Source: Papiliotrema nemorosa (taxonomy: Eukaryota > Basidiomycota > Tremellomycetes > Tremellales > Rhynchogastremaceae). Taken from it: a DNA stretch of 64,000 bases. Location of the stretch: NCBI GenBank assembly GCA_032158125.1, contig JASKOT010000042.1:1-64000 (forward strand), written 5' to 3'. Below are positions 10,225-22,848 of this stretch, one piece after another. The notes under the pieces were generated by a model. That model saw nothing but the letters and a program-made list of their open reading frames with translations, was not told the origin of the DNA and made no database searches. The translations under genes and the position numbers were made by a program. Position 1 is the first letter of the stretch. Each line of letters begins with the position of its first letter.

Positions 10225-13200
10225 ATGGGCGATAAGGGAGGTGAGTGATGAATCGCATTTCTCCTCCTCCTGTACTAGATCAGAATGGCCTATATACTGC
10301 CCTGGACCAATTCTGGCATGTGTATGGACACGTCAGCACATTTGCGCAACCAGTGTGCGCTCGACCAGGCGGCATCACCGCATCACGCATGATGCGCGAC
10401 ACGTTCGCTCCATTCCTTTGAGGCCTTGAATCTCCCTCCTTCCTCTTCATTAGATCGAGTTTGACCTGTATGGATTCAGCTGACATTTCCGTAGAATACT
10501 ACCTCCGGCTCGTCTCGCTCGACAATGAATCACCCTACGGCCAATCACACCCTCACGATAAGGAATACACTCTCGAACAGCTCCTTACAACAGCCCCTCA
10601 CCCGGACATCGACCAGGATCAGATTGATCCAGATGTGCTGAGGAAGCTGCCTATGGTACCCGCAGGAATGGTTCTGGGCCGACAAAGCAGTGCCGCCGTT
10701 GAGGATCGTTACAGTCGCGTAAGCTCTACCATTGTTCTGCAACCCACTGGCTGACCCCGTAGGGCTTTGCCTCCCCTATTATCTCACGAGAACACGCTCG
10801 GATCACCGTCTCTCAGCAAGGACACGTCTACGTGACTGATTTGTCATCGCTTCACGGCACCTATATCGCACCCCTCAACGAGACTCAAACGCCCATCAGA
10901 CTTGCTCCATACGCTCCGACTCAGCTTCTACATGCGGATGTGCTCATCCTAGGCAAGACGGTACATGCAGAAGATAAAAGTCACGGACCAATCCGACTGT
11001 CTGTCCGACTTCGATATGCCAAGGCGGGAGAGCCTGCTGGAGAGGTACGGGACGTTCTACCATCCTCAGTACCGGGTCCAAACGGATATCAATTCGCCAC
11101 AATGTCCCATCTCGAAGACATTTACCGAATTGTAGCCGGGTCGCACATCAGCCGACTTGTCTATGCCAGGGTCGACGAAGCCTCGGACGGCACCCCGGGC
11201 GTACGAAGGGCTTCATACGGTCTTCCTCCGTCCGTCCTGTACCAAGACACCGATTCAGACGAGGAGGATCTACCCAGAGGTTCATCTTGGGATACCCGAG
11301 AGCCCACTACCGAGGCGTCGGGACGAGCGACTCATCAAAGTCCTTTGTCGCCTTACTACTCTCCCGCATCCCCTCTGCCACCCTCTCCGGTTCTTGTGCG
11401 AACCGCGTCACCTCGATCGGACTATTATGCTCCTTCGGAACAAGAGTATGGTGGAGTTTACCCATCTTCATCGCCTCCATACGCGTTGTCGCCGGCGTCG
11501 CCTGCCTATGCCAGAAGTCCGTCATTTTCACCTTCCCCGTCGCCGCACATCGCCTTGTCAGCCGGTCCGCCTAGTGCTACAGCAGTCGTGGGTTCAGTTC
11601 TTGACAGGGCTCGTCACCGCATCTTGAACAGCGCCTCGATTCACTCTGACCACATGGATAGCGTCTCGGTGACCAAGGAAAGAGTGGCCAAGCCTTCCTC
11701 GCCATTGTGGCAAGACCATGACAGCGAGTCCGACCCGATGGAACTCGGTCACGATGAGGTCTTCCAGGAAGACCATATTATCAAGTCAGTCTCGGAAAGT
11801 AGGGTTAGTGTACGGTCCGTCCGATCGGCCTCGCTCAGCTCTGAATCGCCCGAGGATGATGTTGCGGTTCAGGATGACTCGGAGCAAAAGCAGATCGGTC
11901 CTTTCTCTTTCCATGATGACCGATATCAAGACACCGAGAACCCGGTCGGGGAGATGCAGTCTGGTTCCGACGACCAGATGTTCCATCCGGACTGTCACAA
12001 TTTGCCCGAGGAGGACAGAATGGTTGATCATTGCCAAGTGTCTGAACACGACAACTTCTCGGATCAGGGAAGCGTCAAGAACTACCAAGATGAGGCAGGC
12101 TTTGGTGACGACGACAGTGAAGCCGAAGAAGAATCCATTGACGACGACGACAAGGAAAACCGGTTTGATGGATTGGAGCATCACTCCGATGATGAAGATC
12201 AGGATGATCACGACAGCGACAATTCAAACGAGGACCCCCAGTCCCCCGGCATGACCTCTGATGACGATGACCGAGAGTCCGACGAGGAAATGGACGAGCT
12301 CGATGATGATGAAGCATCGAGTACCCCTGCTCCTGCCGGAGAGGGTCCGCTCAAGGTCGAAACGGCGATTGGCAGGATGGCCGAGGACGCAGCAGGGGAG
12401 ACGAGTGACGCGAACGAGCAAAAGGACACAGAACCAAATGTAGAAGAGGTCAAATATCCAAACTCGGTCAAATCCCTTCCTCCGCCCTCGCCGCGGGAAT
12501 CAGCTGCAGAGCTCCGACGCCGAACAATCCTGGCCTCCATGGAAGCAGAAGATTCCAGTGTCGGGCATTTGCAAGACGAATCTTCAGACTTCGGCGACGA
12601 GGATTCGGACATGAGCAGCTCCGAGCATTCCGATTCAGATCCGGACTCGATGAACGATTCCGGCATGGAACACAGCTCGGACGACGATGAATCTATGGAT
12701 AACGATAGCGATGATCACTGCGGGACTGATATGGATGAAGACTCCGACCGCGAGGACGAACTGGATGGTCACAAACCTCTGCTTGCGAACGATCCCAATG
12801 GGACAGACAACATTTCCGACCCTTCACGGCGAGAAGCACTTGAAAGGCTGAAAGCGGCCAGAGCGGGCAAGCGATGGGCGTCGGTTTCAAAGTCTGTCAC
12901 GCCACCTGTGGACGTCAAGCAGGAGATCAAGACCGAGGATGTCCCTCGTCATCGAGCCTCGACCTACGAGGAAGGTCTCTTGATCCTCAGAGAGGCCTAT
13001 AAGAAGCCATCATACAAGTCCATCAGCACAGTGGCGGAACTCGATGGGCCTACCGCCTCGTCATATACCCCATGCGACCTCTCTCGGCGACAACGGGCTG
13101 CTTCGCCTTGTGGTGAGTATGATGTACATCCTACACCTCTCATGGCTGAAATGGTAGCATGCATTGAGGAAGCCTCGATGTCCTTCGCCAACTTCCAGAA

Positions 13201-13483
13201 CGCGCAAGAGGTGCTCGATTCCGCCTCGGACGTATCCTCGGTGGGGCTTGTCACTCCTCCTACCGTTACCAAGACGCTCAAGCGAGCTCGAACCGGTGAA
13301 GACGAATCCGACGACGATATCATCGTGGTGACCCCGTCGAAGAAGTTCAAAAGTACTGGATCGGTGACTCCGGCGAAGAGCAGCATCGCCAAGACTGTCG
13401 GATGGGTCGTCCTCGGCGCAGCTTTGGGCAGTGCCGGCACGATTGCTGGCTTGATGCGAATCGGTGCAGAATCGACCATGTGA
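10225..13483 (+). CDS. FHA-domain protein with long acidic middle and C-terminal hydrophobic anchor
   Basis: Exons 10225-10240, 10495-10718 and 10763-13483 give 986 residues. The start exon is only 16 nt, with a CACC context. The FHA domain spans roughly residues 5-150: MVLGRQSS (GR motif), SREHARI (SxxH) and LSSLHGTYI (NG/HG turn), which together bind phosphothreonine peptides. A Ser/Pro linker follows, then a very acidic stretch of about 350 residues rich in Asp, Glu and Ser. Near the C-terminus are a basic KKFK patch and a hydrophobic segment (VGWVVLGAALGSAGTIAGLM) that could be a tail anchor. Conserved fungal FHA proteins with this plan exist, but I know of no assigned role. A possible extra in-frame 45-nt intron lies at 13113-13157. 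Confidence 0.88.
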
Positions 13484-13902
13484 CGATCACGACGTGACTT
13501 TGACCGCCCGAGCGACGTCTCTCCTCAATTTTCTGCTGTATATTCTCATGACCGTTGTAGATAGCCCCTTTTTCCGATGGGACCAATACGAGCGACAAAC
13601 GTTGTAACGTCGCCTGTTGTTGTAACCGGTTCCGTTCAGTTGTGATATCCCCTCTCGAGGAATTTGACATGTACATTGGTGGTGATACGATATGATATGA
13701 ACGATGACTCGTTTGCTATTGGTATGAAATGCATTGCGAGGTGAGATTGTCAAGGAAAGAGGACGAGAGTCGATGTCCGGTAAAAGGGGATGATGAAACA
13801 CCCGAAGCTGCATTTGACTGACTGTTTCAGCGTTCTCGTGTTGTCCGACTTTTCTTCAGCGTCTCTCTACTCTATCTGTCAACCCTTCGTCATCGGCAGG
13901 AG
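13484..13902. other. Intergenic region, no gene seen
   Basis: It holds the 3' region of the FHA gene and the upstream region of the hydrolase gene. No reading frame here looks like protein. The last 80 bases are pyrimidine-rich before the next start. Confidence 0.6.
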
Positions 13903-15402
13903 ATGAGTCTCCAGCTTCTAGACATACCAGATCCTTCTGCTCCCTCGACACCTCGAAGTCCTTGGGCATTTCTCACCAGACTCCATTCGAAAATCGCCTT
14001 CTTCACCTTTCTCCCATATACCATCCTTCAAACGACATTCTTCCACTACACGTCCGCGTATCCCTCATGGCAGAGCTACACAACATCATTACTTATGCAA
14101 GTGATTAGACTCTTCTTATGGTCAGAATACGTATTACATCTACCTGGGCCGCATGGAGCCGAATGGGAAGTACCGAAAGCTTTGACGCCGTTGGGAAAGA
14201 GAGCTAGGATCGGGATGAAGAGTGAGAGGGTCGTACTTGAGCCTGTGGAGGAGGCACTCGCTGGTGCCATGGGGGAAATCAAGGGGGTCAAGCCGGTACA
14301 GAGACCTGGATGGATGATTGAGCGTGAAGATGGCGTTGGAAACTTACTCAGACCAGCGGGCCAAGGGGAAAAGGTGGTCTTGTATTTGCACAGTGGGTGA
14401 GTCATGTGCTTTCTCATTATACCTATTCCATCATGCGTTGATCAAGAACCTGAAGCACGATACGTCCATGTCATGTGGAGACAGTGGCTGACGGTCATAG
14501 GGCATATATCATTGGACATCCGCTCGAGCCTGGTTTCGCTTGGGACATGTCTCGAGAGCTCAACTTGAGGGTCTTTGGTGGGTGTCTAATCTCCCTCCTT
14601 CCAATATTCATTGTGTCTTCCATCCTATGACGGGTGTCGAAAGGCCTTCTATGAGATTTACCCTGTCCTGACGGTCAGGTGTCAATTATCGTAAAACGCT
14701 CGACGCTCAGACCGCCCATCCGGGACCCGTATGGGACGCACTCTCAGGCTACCTCTACCTCGTCAACACAATCCATTTCCTCCCGGGGAACATTATCCTC
14801 ATAGGCGATTCAGCAGGGGGTCACTTGTCTCTCATGCTGACGAGGTACCTCCACACTGTCAATCTTCCCCTTCCTGGGCTCATCGCCCTCTCTTCACCTT
14901 GGTGCGATTTTACCGCTTCGGCTTCTCGGCCGAACTTCCCATCGCAGAAGGAGAATTATAGGACGGATTATGTACCGTACCTTGGCCATCTGGCCATCCC
15001 GTCCGGGACGAGGTATTACACCAGAGAAAGTCTCCGCAGTGTATGGTTTTCGCCTGCTTTGGCGAGTCCAGGGGACTGGGCTTTCTTGAAGGAAGGGGAT
15101 GTGAAGGTGTATATCATGAGAGGGACCAAAGAGTTGCTGGCGGGTGAGGTAGAGGCTGTGGCATTGGGGATGAAGAATGATGCAGTGGAAGTATACCTCA
15201 GAGATGTGAGTGTGAGCGAAAGCGCCAAAATGGGCCTGAAGGGCAGAAAGCAGAAAGCGAGCAAGCAACTAACAAGCAGGACATTGATGGAGCTCATGTT
15301 GGACCGACAATGAGGTGGAAAGGCTCTACCGCTTGGAAAGTGTGGATAAGGGATGTCAAGGAGATGATCGATCAGGGCAAGGTGGATGTGCATTCGCCAT
15401 AG
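13903..15402 (+). CDS. Alpha/beta-hydrolase fold-3 (HSL-like) esterase/lipase
   Basis: Four exons, 13903-14396, 14501-14577, 14679-15205 and 15280-15402, give 406 residues. The oxyanion-hole region reads YLHSGGAYIIGHP, a variant of the HGGG motif, split by the first intron. The nucleophile elbow is GDSAGGH. The catalytic His lies in DIDGAHVGP, encoded by the last exon, which confirms the final splice. The N-terminus has a hydrophobic stretch (SKIAFFTFLPYTILQTTFF) that may anchor the protein in the ER or lipid-droplet membrane. By family it hydrolyses esters of small or lipid substrates; the substrate is unknown. The acidic triad member is likely near ELLAGEVEAV but I cannot fix it. It converges with PPE1, with 82 bases between stop codons. 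Confidence 0.87.
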
Positions 15403-15484
15403 ATTACGGGCGCATCGGGAATCTCAGATGTATAACTATGAAGGACACTCTTGCTATGGAGCACGCACAGCATGTTGGAAAGTC

Positions 15485-17093
15485 TCATTGCTGTCCGACT
15501 TGTTTCACTGCTATACTCCCGCTGCTAGTCGAGCCAATCTTCGGCGGGAGTACTAACACCCTGGTATTCCTCCTCCAAAAGGTCACAATGGTCGAAGCGA
15601 GTGTGACGGGATCGTCCTGATGATTAGTCTCGTATGATCTTGCTTGCACGCTGTACTGACCTCGTGCAGATAGTGTCCTACATCCTGCATCACCTCTAGC
15701 TGAAATTTGCCTTGCCTGAAAATGAGCTTTAGGCCGTAATGTGAAGACCCGCTTCTACTCACATTTGCCCGACCATCAAATCCTTGTCCAATCTCTCCTG
15801 GCCAGCTAGAACAAGTAGCCTAGCGCATTTTGCGCTCAAAAACCGTTGACTTAGACCCGCATACCATTCTGCTGTGTCAGACATATGTAGAAGACGACAA
15901 TGTGAACTGACCAGCCCAGTAAGGTTCCGTAGCGAGTAGATCCGTTCGCCAGACTTGACGACTTGTCGGACTGGGCTCGAAAGACGTTGGATCGGGAGTG
16001 AGAAAGGAGGGTACGGAGACTCTGGCCGATTCGGGGTTCCTGATCGAGTTTGAGGTGACACTACGATGAGCTTTACTATTATCGTGGAAAAAGAGGAAAC
16101 TCACTGCCAGTGTATGCCATCAATGACTGATTGGAAGGTGGTCGGTCGGTTGGATAAGATGGTCTTCATGATTGGCAAAGCCTCCACTGCCGTCCCTGTA
16201 TGTAAGCTGCTAGCTCGAGGGTAGACAAGCGGCCCACCCTCGACTACATCAAGGACGATCACCCCTGGAATTGTATATCCCTTTTGCTGCAGTATGGGCG
16301 CAGAGGAAAGTATCGGCGCGGCCCCCATGGAATGGCCCAGAAGCTGATCATCAGCGTCGAGCACGTCGACTCGGTTGAAAAGCTTGACTGACGACCAGAG
16401 AAGGGGCATCTTGTGGGTTCGGATGTAAATGAGTGATCACGCCCATCAAGTCGTCAATCAACGTTGTAAGAGATAAGTCGGTATCCCTCTCTTTCCCACC
16501 TGTCGACTTTGTTTTTCCTATGATGAGCTGTCACCCTACGAGTGGGGAGAGGCAGCTCACCGTGTCCTCTACAATCGAACGCTACGATCCCCAATTCTCC
16601 CCCGCTTTTCGATACCACATTCTTGGCCAAGGTTGCGAAACTTAGACCACTGGCTCCGGCTCCATGATGGCATACTAGAACCGTCCCTTTTTCTTGGCCC
16701 TTTGGATCGGAAGTACCGTGCGAGCTTGGAGAGAGGTAGACTCGGAATGTCGTATCGCTACCTGGAGGTTCAACTTCCAGGGCAGTGGTAAAGTAGGATG
16801 AGGCGGAAATGGGGGAGAAGTCTTGTTGCTTGGACGATGATGAGAAGCTGTGTACTTAGCACGTCTAGAGTATGTGACAGATACAATGATTGGATCGTGA
16901 GAGTGAGAGTTTGGAGATAGCATGAGACATACTTTGCGGTGAGATCACCCAGACCGTCGCCCTCTTCGAGCTCTTCCAACTCATCATCATTGGACTCTGG
17001 TTCATCCGCCCATGGTGCCCGAGTGGGTGGTAGTCGCGGTAGTCGACCCATGACTGATTTTCGAAACACGTCTGACATGTTGAGAGAGTCCAC
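15485..17093 (-). CDS. PPE1: Protein phosphatase methylesterase 1
   Basis: About eight exons; the start is at 17093, or at 17078 if the second Met (MSDVFRKSVMGRLP) is used. Spliced motifs in order: VCHHGAGASGLSF (oxyanion region), FDCRGHG, LLGHSMGAA (nucleophile Ser), GVIVLDVVEG, a following Glu/Ala-rich helix, SIRNPESARVSVPS, WRTDLLATEPYW, and LVLAGQERLDKDLMVGQMQGKFQLEV followed by VGHYLHED (catalytic His). This is a complete PPME1/Ppe1 pattern. The enzyme removes the C-terminal methyl ester from the PP2A catalytic subunit and so counters the methyltransferase Ppm1. The C-terminal extension after the His includes FWRRN and ends VGQQ. It shares a short divergent promoter with the 17260 gene. 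Confidence 0.92.
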
Positions 17094-17259
17094 TGTGAGC
17101 TCGTATCAGAAATCTCGACGATCCGGCCTTCAATTGAAGAAGAGTGAAAGGAGTGGACAGGGTATGAGTACGAGCAGATTGGGTGGAGGTGACTGGATTG
17201 TCAACATCATCACCTTCACCTTCATCTTGACCCTCGACTCATCCCTCGACCACCCTGCC

Positions 17260-18528
17260 ATGCTTCCCAAACCAGGCTCACCGTCTTACCTCCCTTCCTT
17301 GCTGTCCCACATAACATCCCAACCAACGCTTAACGGCTTCCAGCCCGACCCAGTCTTGTTCTCCGCCATCCTCCTCAACCTCATTGTTGATAGAGGGGGA
17401 ATCATCGTTGATTTACCCGTCGATACCGATCTCAAAGGTAAACGAAGGGCTGTTCGACATCTCACGGCTATATCTCAAGGGATATTCGGTCGCTCTACAC
17501 ATCTTGCAGAGCTGAATCAGGATGTGGAACCGGAAGAACTGGGATATCATCTCCTACATATCGGTGCCCTTCCCGTGTCCACCCCACCTCACGACGATCG
17601 CCCCGAAACGAACCGACGTGGCGATGGAGATGAAGTAGAAGAGGGGCTGGTCGTGCCTCAAACCTTGATCTTCACAGGTGTGGAAGATGTGTCCAGCCCG
17701 ACACTTCTTCAATTGGGCGATATAATCCTCAAGAAATCCGTACCCGCACCAACGGGTTCTTCCACTTCATCCCGCTTACCTTGTCCCCGAGGATTCCTCT
17801 ACATCTGGGTGAGATGCTCGAACAAGGATAGTCCAGGATGGTGGCTTGATCAATTCTCTTCTTACATCTCAATCTCGCCTTCCGACCTGAAATCCGTCCC
17901 GAATACCAGTATCAACCCCATTATTCCCTTCGGATACATCGCAAACCTCCGTAGGCTACTCGATTATACACATATACACCCGCCATTGAGGGTTCATATA
18001 TCTAATCTACTCTCTGCGCTCTCGGCACATCCGTCCATCTTGCCGACACTGACGGGTCGGGCAGTCCGGCTCTTTCCTCTATTCGTCAAGACTCATCGAC
18101 TTCTCTCGTCTCCATTCTCCCTTCCGCCCGAATGGGAGGAAGCGGTACTTCGGGAGACCACCACGACCACTCCTCCGGCCAATGACATTGTATACGGCAA
18201 AGATATAGTCAAAGACCTAGAAAGGGCAAATACGTGGGCTAGACAAGCAGGGGAAGAACCGACTCTATCGTCTCTCACTGGCGATTTGGAAGATGGGTAT
18301 GAAGGATGGTACGCCACGCCTGAAAATGTCAATGGGGTGTGGCATCTCTGTATGAGACACCGTGTGAAGCTTCGAAGGGAGACAGGAGGGGGGATCATGT
18401 GGATGTTGCAGACTTCAGCGGCGGATGCGCTGGATGGTTGGGAGAGGGAGAAGCAGAAGGGAGGTGATGGGGCGCCAAGGGGGTATGAGCTAGATAGGAT
18501 ATTGGACAAGATCCTGCAGACTATCTAG
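17260..18528 (+). CDS. Conserved hypothetical protein, faintly MoxR/Mg-chelatase-like
   Basis: A single exon of 422 residues if the ATG at 17260 is used. The frame stays open upstream to 16939 but that part is low-complexity, does not look like protein and overlaps the first exon of PPE1 on the other strand, so I take 17260. Protein-like segments include VLFSAILLNLIVDRGG, a QTLIFTGVED strand, RGFLYIWVR followed by a Trp-rich WWLDQFSSYI, and a helical LRVHISNLLSALSAHP region. Fungal proteins loosely related to MoxR or Mg-chelatase ATPases share this general plan, but I see no intact Walker A (GKS/T) motif, so it may be a non-catalytic relative. The function is unknown. Confidence 0.7.
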   Translation: MLPKPGSPSYLPSLLSHITSQPTLNGFQPDPVLFSAILLNLIVDRGGIIVDLPVDTDLKGKRRAVRHLTAISQGIFGRSTHLAELNQDVEPEELGYHLLHIGALPVSTPPHDDRPETNRRGDGDEVEEGLVVPQTLIFTGVEDVSSPTLLQLGDIILKKSVPAPTGSSTSSRLPCPRGFLYIWVRCSNKDSPGWWLDQFSSYISISPSDLKSVPNTSINPIIPFGYIANLRRLLDYTHIHPPLRVHISNLLSALSAHPSILPTLTGRAVRLFPLFVKTHRLLSSPFSLPPEWEEAVLRETTTTTPPANDIVYGKDIVKDLERANTWARQAGEEPTLSSLTGDLEDGYEGWYATPENVNGVWHLCMRHRVKLRRETGGGIMWMLQTSAADALDGWEREKQKGGDGAPRGYELDRILDKILQTI

Positions 18529-18737
18529 TGGGATACCTTGAACATACGGCATACCTACATCGCTCTCCTCATGTCGTATAGCAGTTGTATAGCAGTTGCA
18601 TAACCAATGAAGGTCATACCCAGGCGGGTGAAGTATCCCCGAGAATTATCCGAAATCTTTCAATTCGACAACATCATGCAAAGTCTGAAATCTCGTCTTC
18701 TTCTCCAATTCCACCTTCCCCTTTACTCAAATCGACC

Positions 18738-19474
18738 ATGTCCAAGAAAGGCGGCGCAGGAGCCGCGGCAGGTGTAGCCCAAATGGTCGTGAGTCTATCT
18801 CCGTCGAGGAGAGTGGTCGGCTGAGGGTATAGAAACTCATTGTCCCCGCTGGAAAAGCGAGTCCTTCACCTCCTGTGGGTCCTGCCATGGGAGCAAGAGG
18901 TGTGAAAGCTATGGATTTCTGTAAAGAATTGTAAGTGAAACTACGCAGTTTCTCATGTGCTTGTCACCTTCTTCGGAGACCTTGGCTTCAACTCGACTCG
19001 ATGGAGGTTCAATCTATGTTGAATCTTTGCTAGTCAAGGTCTTTCGGGTTTCGACATCACCCATCCTTCATTGTATCCATCTCACCCTCGACCATCACCC
19101 CTTCAGTCCTCCCATCAATATCAACAAAAACATACGCAGAGACTGAGCACTGATAATCCAGCAACGCCCGAACAGCCCACCTAAAACCCGAGACACCTAT
19201 CCCATGCCACGTAACCATAAACCCGGATCGTACATTCTCATTCACGACTCGTACCCCGCCCACATCCTACCTTCTCAAAAAGGCAGCAGGGATAGAGAAA
19301 GGTACAGGAAAGGGATTGACGGGTGCGTTGAATGGGAGTGTGACGTTGAAACATGTTTATGAGATTGCAAAGATCAAGTGTATGGATGAGGATTTGAAGA
19401 TTGTAGGCGAGGAGAGTGTCGCCAAGCAGGTCATAGCTAGTGCCAGGACGCTGGGTCTGCAGGTCGTCGCCTAG
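18738..19474 (+). CDS. MRPL19: Mitochondrial large-subunit ribosomal protein uL11m
   Basis: Three exons, 18738-18788, 18833-18930 and 19162-19474, encode 153 residues. The sequence follows the L11 plan: [20 protein letters not shown] (the proline-rich N-terminal domain), [37 protein letters not shown], and a C-terminal RNA-binding domain ending [14 protein letters not shown]. The lack of a cytosolic eL/uL11 signature and the bacterial-type AKLKP-like segment place it in the mitochondrial ribosome, where it binds the GTPase-associated centre of the large rRNA. The symbol follows the yeast orthologue name. All three junctions keep frame and split conserved residues correctly. Confidence 0.92.
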
Positions 19475-19852
19475 ATTTGGTCTGACGAGACGAGGATCAA
19501 GGCTGCGTGGACGGTCGCCTCACGAGGAGGTTGGATCCGCATGGAGATCATGGAGAGCAGGCGGGTGGAAGGGGACACGGTGTATTTGTACGACTTTACA
19601 TATCACTCATCATGATGATTCATTACATTCGCATAAATGCTCGTAAATGCTATACAGCCGCTCATGAAGCCGTTCAAAGGCTATGGGAACTCTGCCCTTT
19701 CAGCAATCTCACACACCTATCCTCACACCCCGACCCATCTCCTGTGATCCTCAACCATCGATCCAAACTTCCCGCTCTGCTCGAAACCCACGCAGGCCAT
19801 TTCAAACAGCGCGAGTGACACTCTTCCATCTCGATCTCCGACTCCAACCGAT
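19475..19852. other. Convergent 3' region between MRPL19 and HIR1
   Basis: No independent gene is visible. The stretch probably holds both 3' UTRs. A donor-like site at the end of HIR1 (GTTAGT after the FQ codons) could extend HIR1 into this region by a further small exon, which I could not confirm. Confidence 0.5.
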
Positions 19853-22848
19853 CTATACCATCAGCCTCGACAACCAAGTTGAGAGGTGAACTACTAACCT
19901 TTGAAACCTTTGCGCCAGTTCTTTGAGAAGACCTTCCGCTCGTTCTCTCATTCCAAGCTGGGATACCAGTCCGACATACCTCCGCAAGAACGCTCGATAT
20001 TCTGTATCGCTATCCAGAAGTCTCGCTGCGTACATGCCAATCTCAAGAGATCTCAGAGATCTTTGATCCGAGTCTCCGAAAGCTCCATTCCCCTCGACAG
20101 CCTGTCGAATCTGTGCGACTGCCCCGTCGAGTTCCACGTCGTCCCCAGACCAGTACGGCGAGGCAATCACCGCCCAATCTTGCTTCTCCTTGTCAAACGC
20201 ATATGCTTCCGGCTTCGAAGTGATGATAATCGGCACACTATTCGAATGGACAGAAAGGCTAGTGAGAGACACATCATTGCTCTCCGCACTGTCGAAGAGA
20301 TGAGACACTGATGTTGCGGCAATGGTCAATCTGCTTAGCTGTGTATCACTGAACATAAGCAAAGAACCTATTAATCTCGCCAGAAACTCACTACAGTCGG
20401 AACTGGCAATTGGCTGTAATGATCCCGAGCAAACCATGCGCAGCTGTCAGCTCGACCGCCGGCGAATCTAGCTTGATCACTTGAAGACTGGGATTTAGCA
20501 TAGTGACCTTTTCCAACCTTCAAGACTCACAGCCTTCCTCCCGATCCGTAGAGATGCAATGATCCATCTTCGCATCCCGCCGCACTGAAGTCGTCGGTGG
20601 TTGCAAGGGTCAAGACCGCGCTGGGCAGCTGATCTTCCCACACTCCGCGCCCATCCTTCGTAAAGACCACTTGACTCCCGACCGCGGATCCAGCTTGATT
20701 CTTTGCTTCAAAGCCTGTCGAACCCAAAGCCAAAGCAAGACTTGCCCGGACATGCGGTATGGCCAATTGTCTGCCTGATCCCGCACCTCCAGACGTAGAC
20801 GCTCGAGGCGCTCGGAGCTGCTGCGATTCGACCAATCGTGGTACAGCTCGTCCGTATCCGCTTTCCATCCAGTCGTCAAGATCGCCCGCTTTCCTCTTGC
20901 TTCCCCTCGAAGGTCCTGCTTCCATGCCGCCATTCGTTGAACCGAATGCACCCGCCATGCCTTGCATCATCTGAGCTCGAGCTTGAGCAGCTGTCGATGA
21001 CCCGATATGCGACTGAATAGGAGGCGCAAAAGCATTCCCGCTGTGATTCGGCATTTCCGGAACGAGACCTGCTCTCTTCTTCCCCTTGGTCCCTCTTCGG
21101 ACTGTAAGGACGTTTTCCTTTCCTGCGCTGGGCCCACCGTTCGGCAAAGAAGTGATCGACGTGATTGAAGCAGCTGGTCGAAGAGCTCGTCGAGGGTTGG
21201 AATAGGCATACTCTCGCAATACTGTCTCGGTCTGCTCCAAGTCTCCAATTTCCGAGAATTGCATCGCGTCTTTCTCCTTGTCAAAGATGATGGCGCATAG
21301 CGTTCCATCAGCCGAGCACCCGTAGAGATGGTGTCCGTCGTTCGCCCTGCGAATCAACAACGCCCGTCACAGGAGCCATGTGCACTCACCAACATAAGTC
21401 TAGCAGAGGTTGACTGAAGACATCCTGGAGTACCACCAGCGGCTTGTGCAGAGTGTTTCGCCAGATCGATATGCTGAAGTCATCGGCGCCGAGCGCGACC
21501 ATACATGAAGCGGTAAGTCTGTTCGCTGGATCGCCCTTCCTGAAGAAAAGTCGAGGGTTGAAAGCCTGATATGAGCGCCTTCCACAATTGCTCAATGGAC
21601 CATAGCTCACCGCTACCTGAATCGTATTTGCATGACCGACAAAGGAGATTTCCGAATTCCAACCTTCTCTCTCGATGACTGACGCCACAAAGACTGGGCC
21701 ATTCATGGCGTTTGATGCCGCGATGAAAGCTCCATCAGGCGACCAACTGTCCTCTTAGCCGTGTACGATACTCAAAATTGATTCACTGACCTGAGACGTC
21801 TGAAGAAAGTTGACTTGGGCGAGTTTTCAAAAGGCTTTTCTACTGTTTGGACCACCTGCCATGTGCCCGCATCCCAAATCTTGACGGTTTTATCGTCCGA
21901 CTGTGATATCAGATATTGCCCGTTGAGTTCGGACGAATCTCACCTGCGTAGCCAAGTAATTACCGACAGGATCCCATGTCACCCCTTTCACAAAGTCTGA
22001 ATGGAGGTCCAACTTCCTTATCTTGTCTACACATATTAGCGCTACTCGCCGATGGACTGAGAGTCGAGACGCACCGAAAGTCTGCCCGTCCCAAATCCAT
22101 ACCATCTTGTCCAATCCGACAGAGGCGAGCATAGAGTCGTCCCTTGACCACGCCACATCGATAACATCTAAATTTCAGCCGGTTGAGTATGGTCGTAATC
22201 TGCACAATTCACCTGCTGTATGTCCGACGAGCCGAGTGAGGGGTTTCCAGTATTCTACATTCACTTCGTTCGAGCCGAATACACCTCCCCCTCCATGTCT
22301 GAATGTTAGCCAGCGCTCTTCTTTCTTCACATCTGTCCAAGAAACGAAAAGGAGGGTTCGACTAACGGATCTATACCCCAAATCATGACCACTGTATCAT
22401 CCGACCCACTAGCCAAAAATCGTCCATGATGCGCCCACCTCACACTGAGCACGGAGCCTACTCATCAGTCGACAGTGCATACCATCTTAGTAGACTGACC
22501 TGTGTGTGATGACATGGTGCAAAGCAACTTTGGGTTGACTTCGTCTTCTTCGGCTTCCGGGTCGAGGATAGGTACAGTCGACCAAATCTTGATCTTCTTG
22601 TCTACGGAATTAGCGCAGGTCACAATCTAAAGCAGTGTTATGTGTGATTGATCAGTGTATATCTTTAAGATTGACAGGAAGCCCGAACTGACCTATTCCT
22701 CCTGTTGCCAACCTCGTTCCATCCGGGTGGACCGAACATGTCCAGATAGGTGACTTTCTGTCCTTGTCATCTACGAATCAGCTTGAATCCTTTCAGCATC
22801 AGCTCGCTGACCTGTATGTTTGACCCAATTGGGCTTGACCAGCCTCAT
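19853..22848 (-). CDS. HIR1: HIR complex histone chaperone subunit, WD40 protein Hir1/HIRA
   Basis: A gene of a dozen or so exons. It starts MRLVKPNWVKHT at 22848, like HIRA (MKLLKPTWVxH). Seven WD40 blades follow: [106 protein letters not shown] and DGHHLYGCSADGTL. Then come a linker with NLS-like GKKRAG and SKRKAGDLDDW (B-domain region), and a second conserved C-terminal block ending in helices YRAFLRRYVGLV. The HIR complex deposits H3-H4 outside S phase and represses histone genes. The C-terminal end is uncertain: an alternative last exon would replace the final ~15 residues. The Mtw1 gene diverges from its start, 252 bases away. Confidence 0.92.

Noticed and set aside
16939..17259. Open upstream extension of the 17260 gene
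   Set aside because: It overlaps the first exon of PPE1 on the opposite strand and is low-complexity Ser/Gly/Arg, the mirror of PPE1's acidic codons.
22175..22381. Separate small genes within the HIR1 locus
   Set aside because: These frames are single WD40-blade exons of HIR1 read through short introns.
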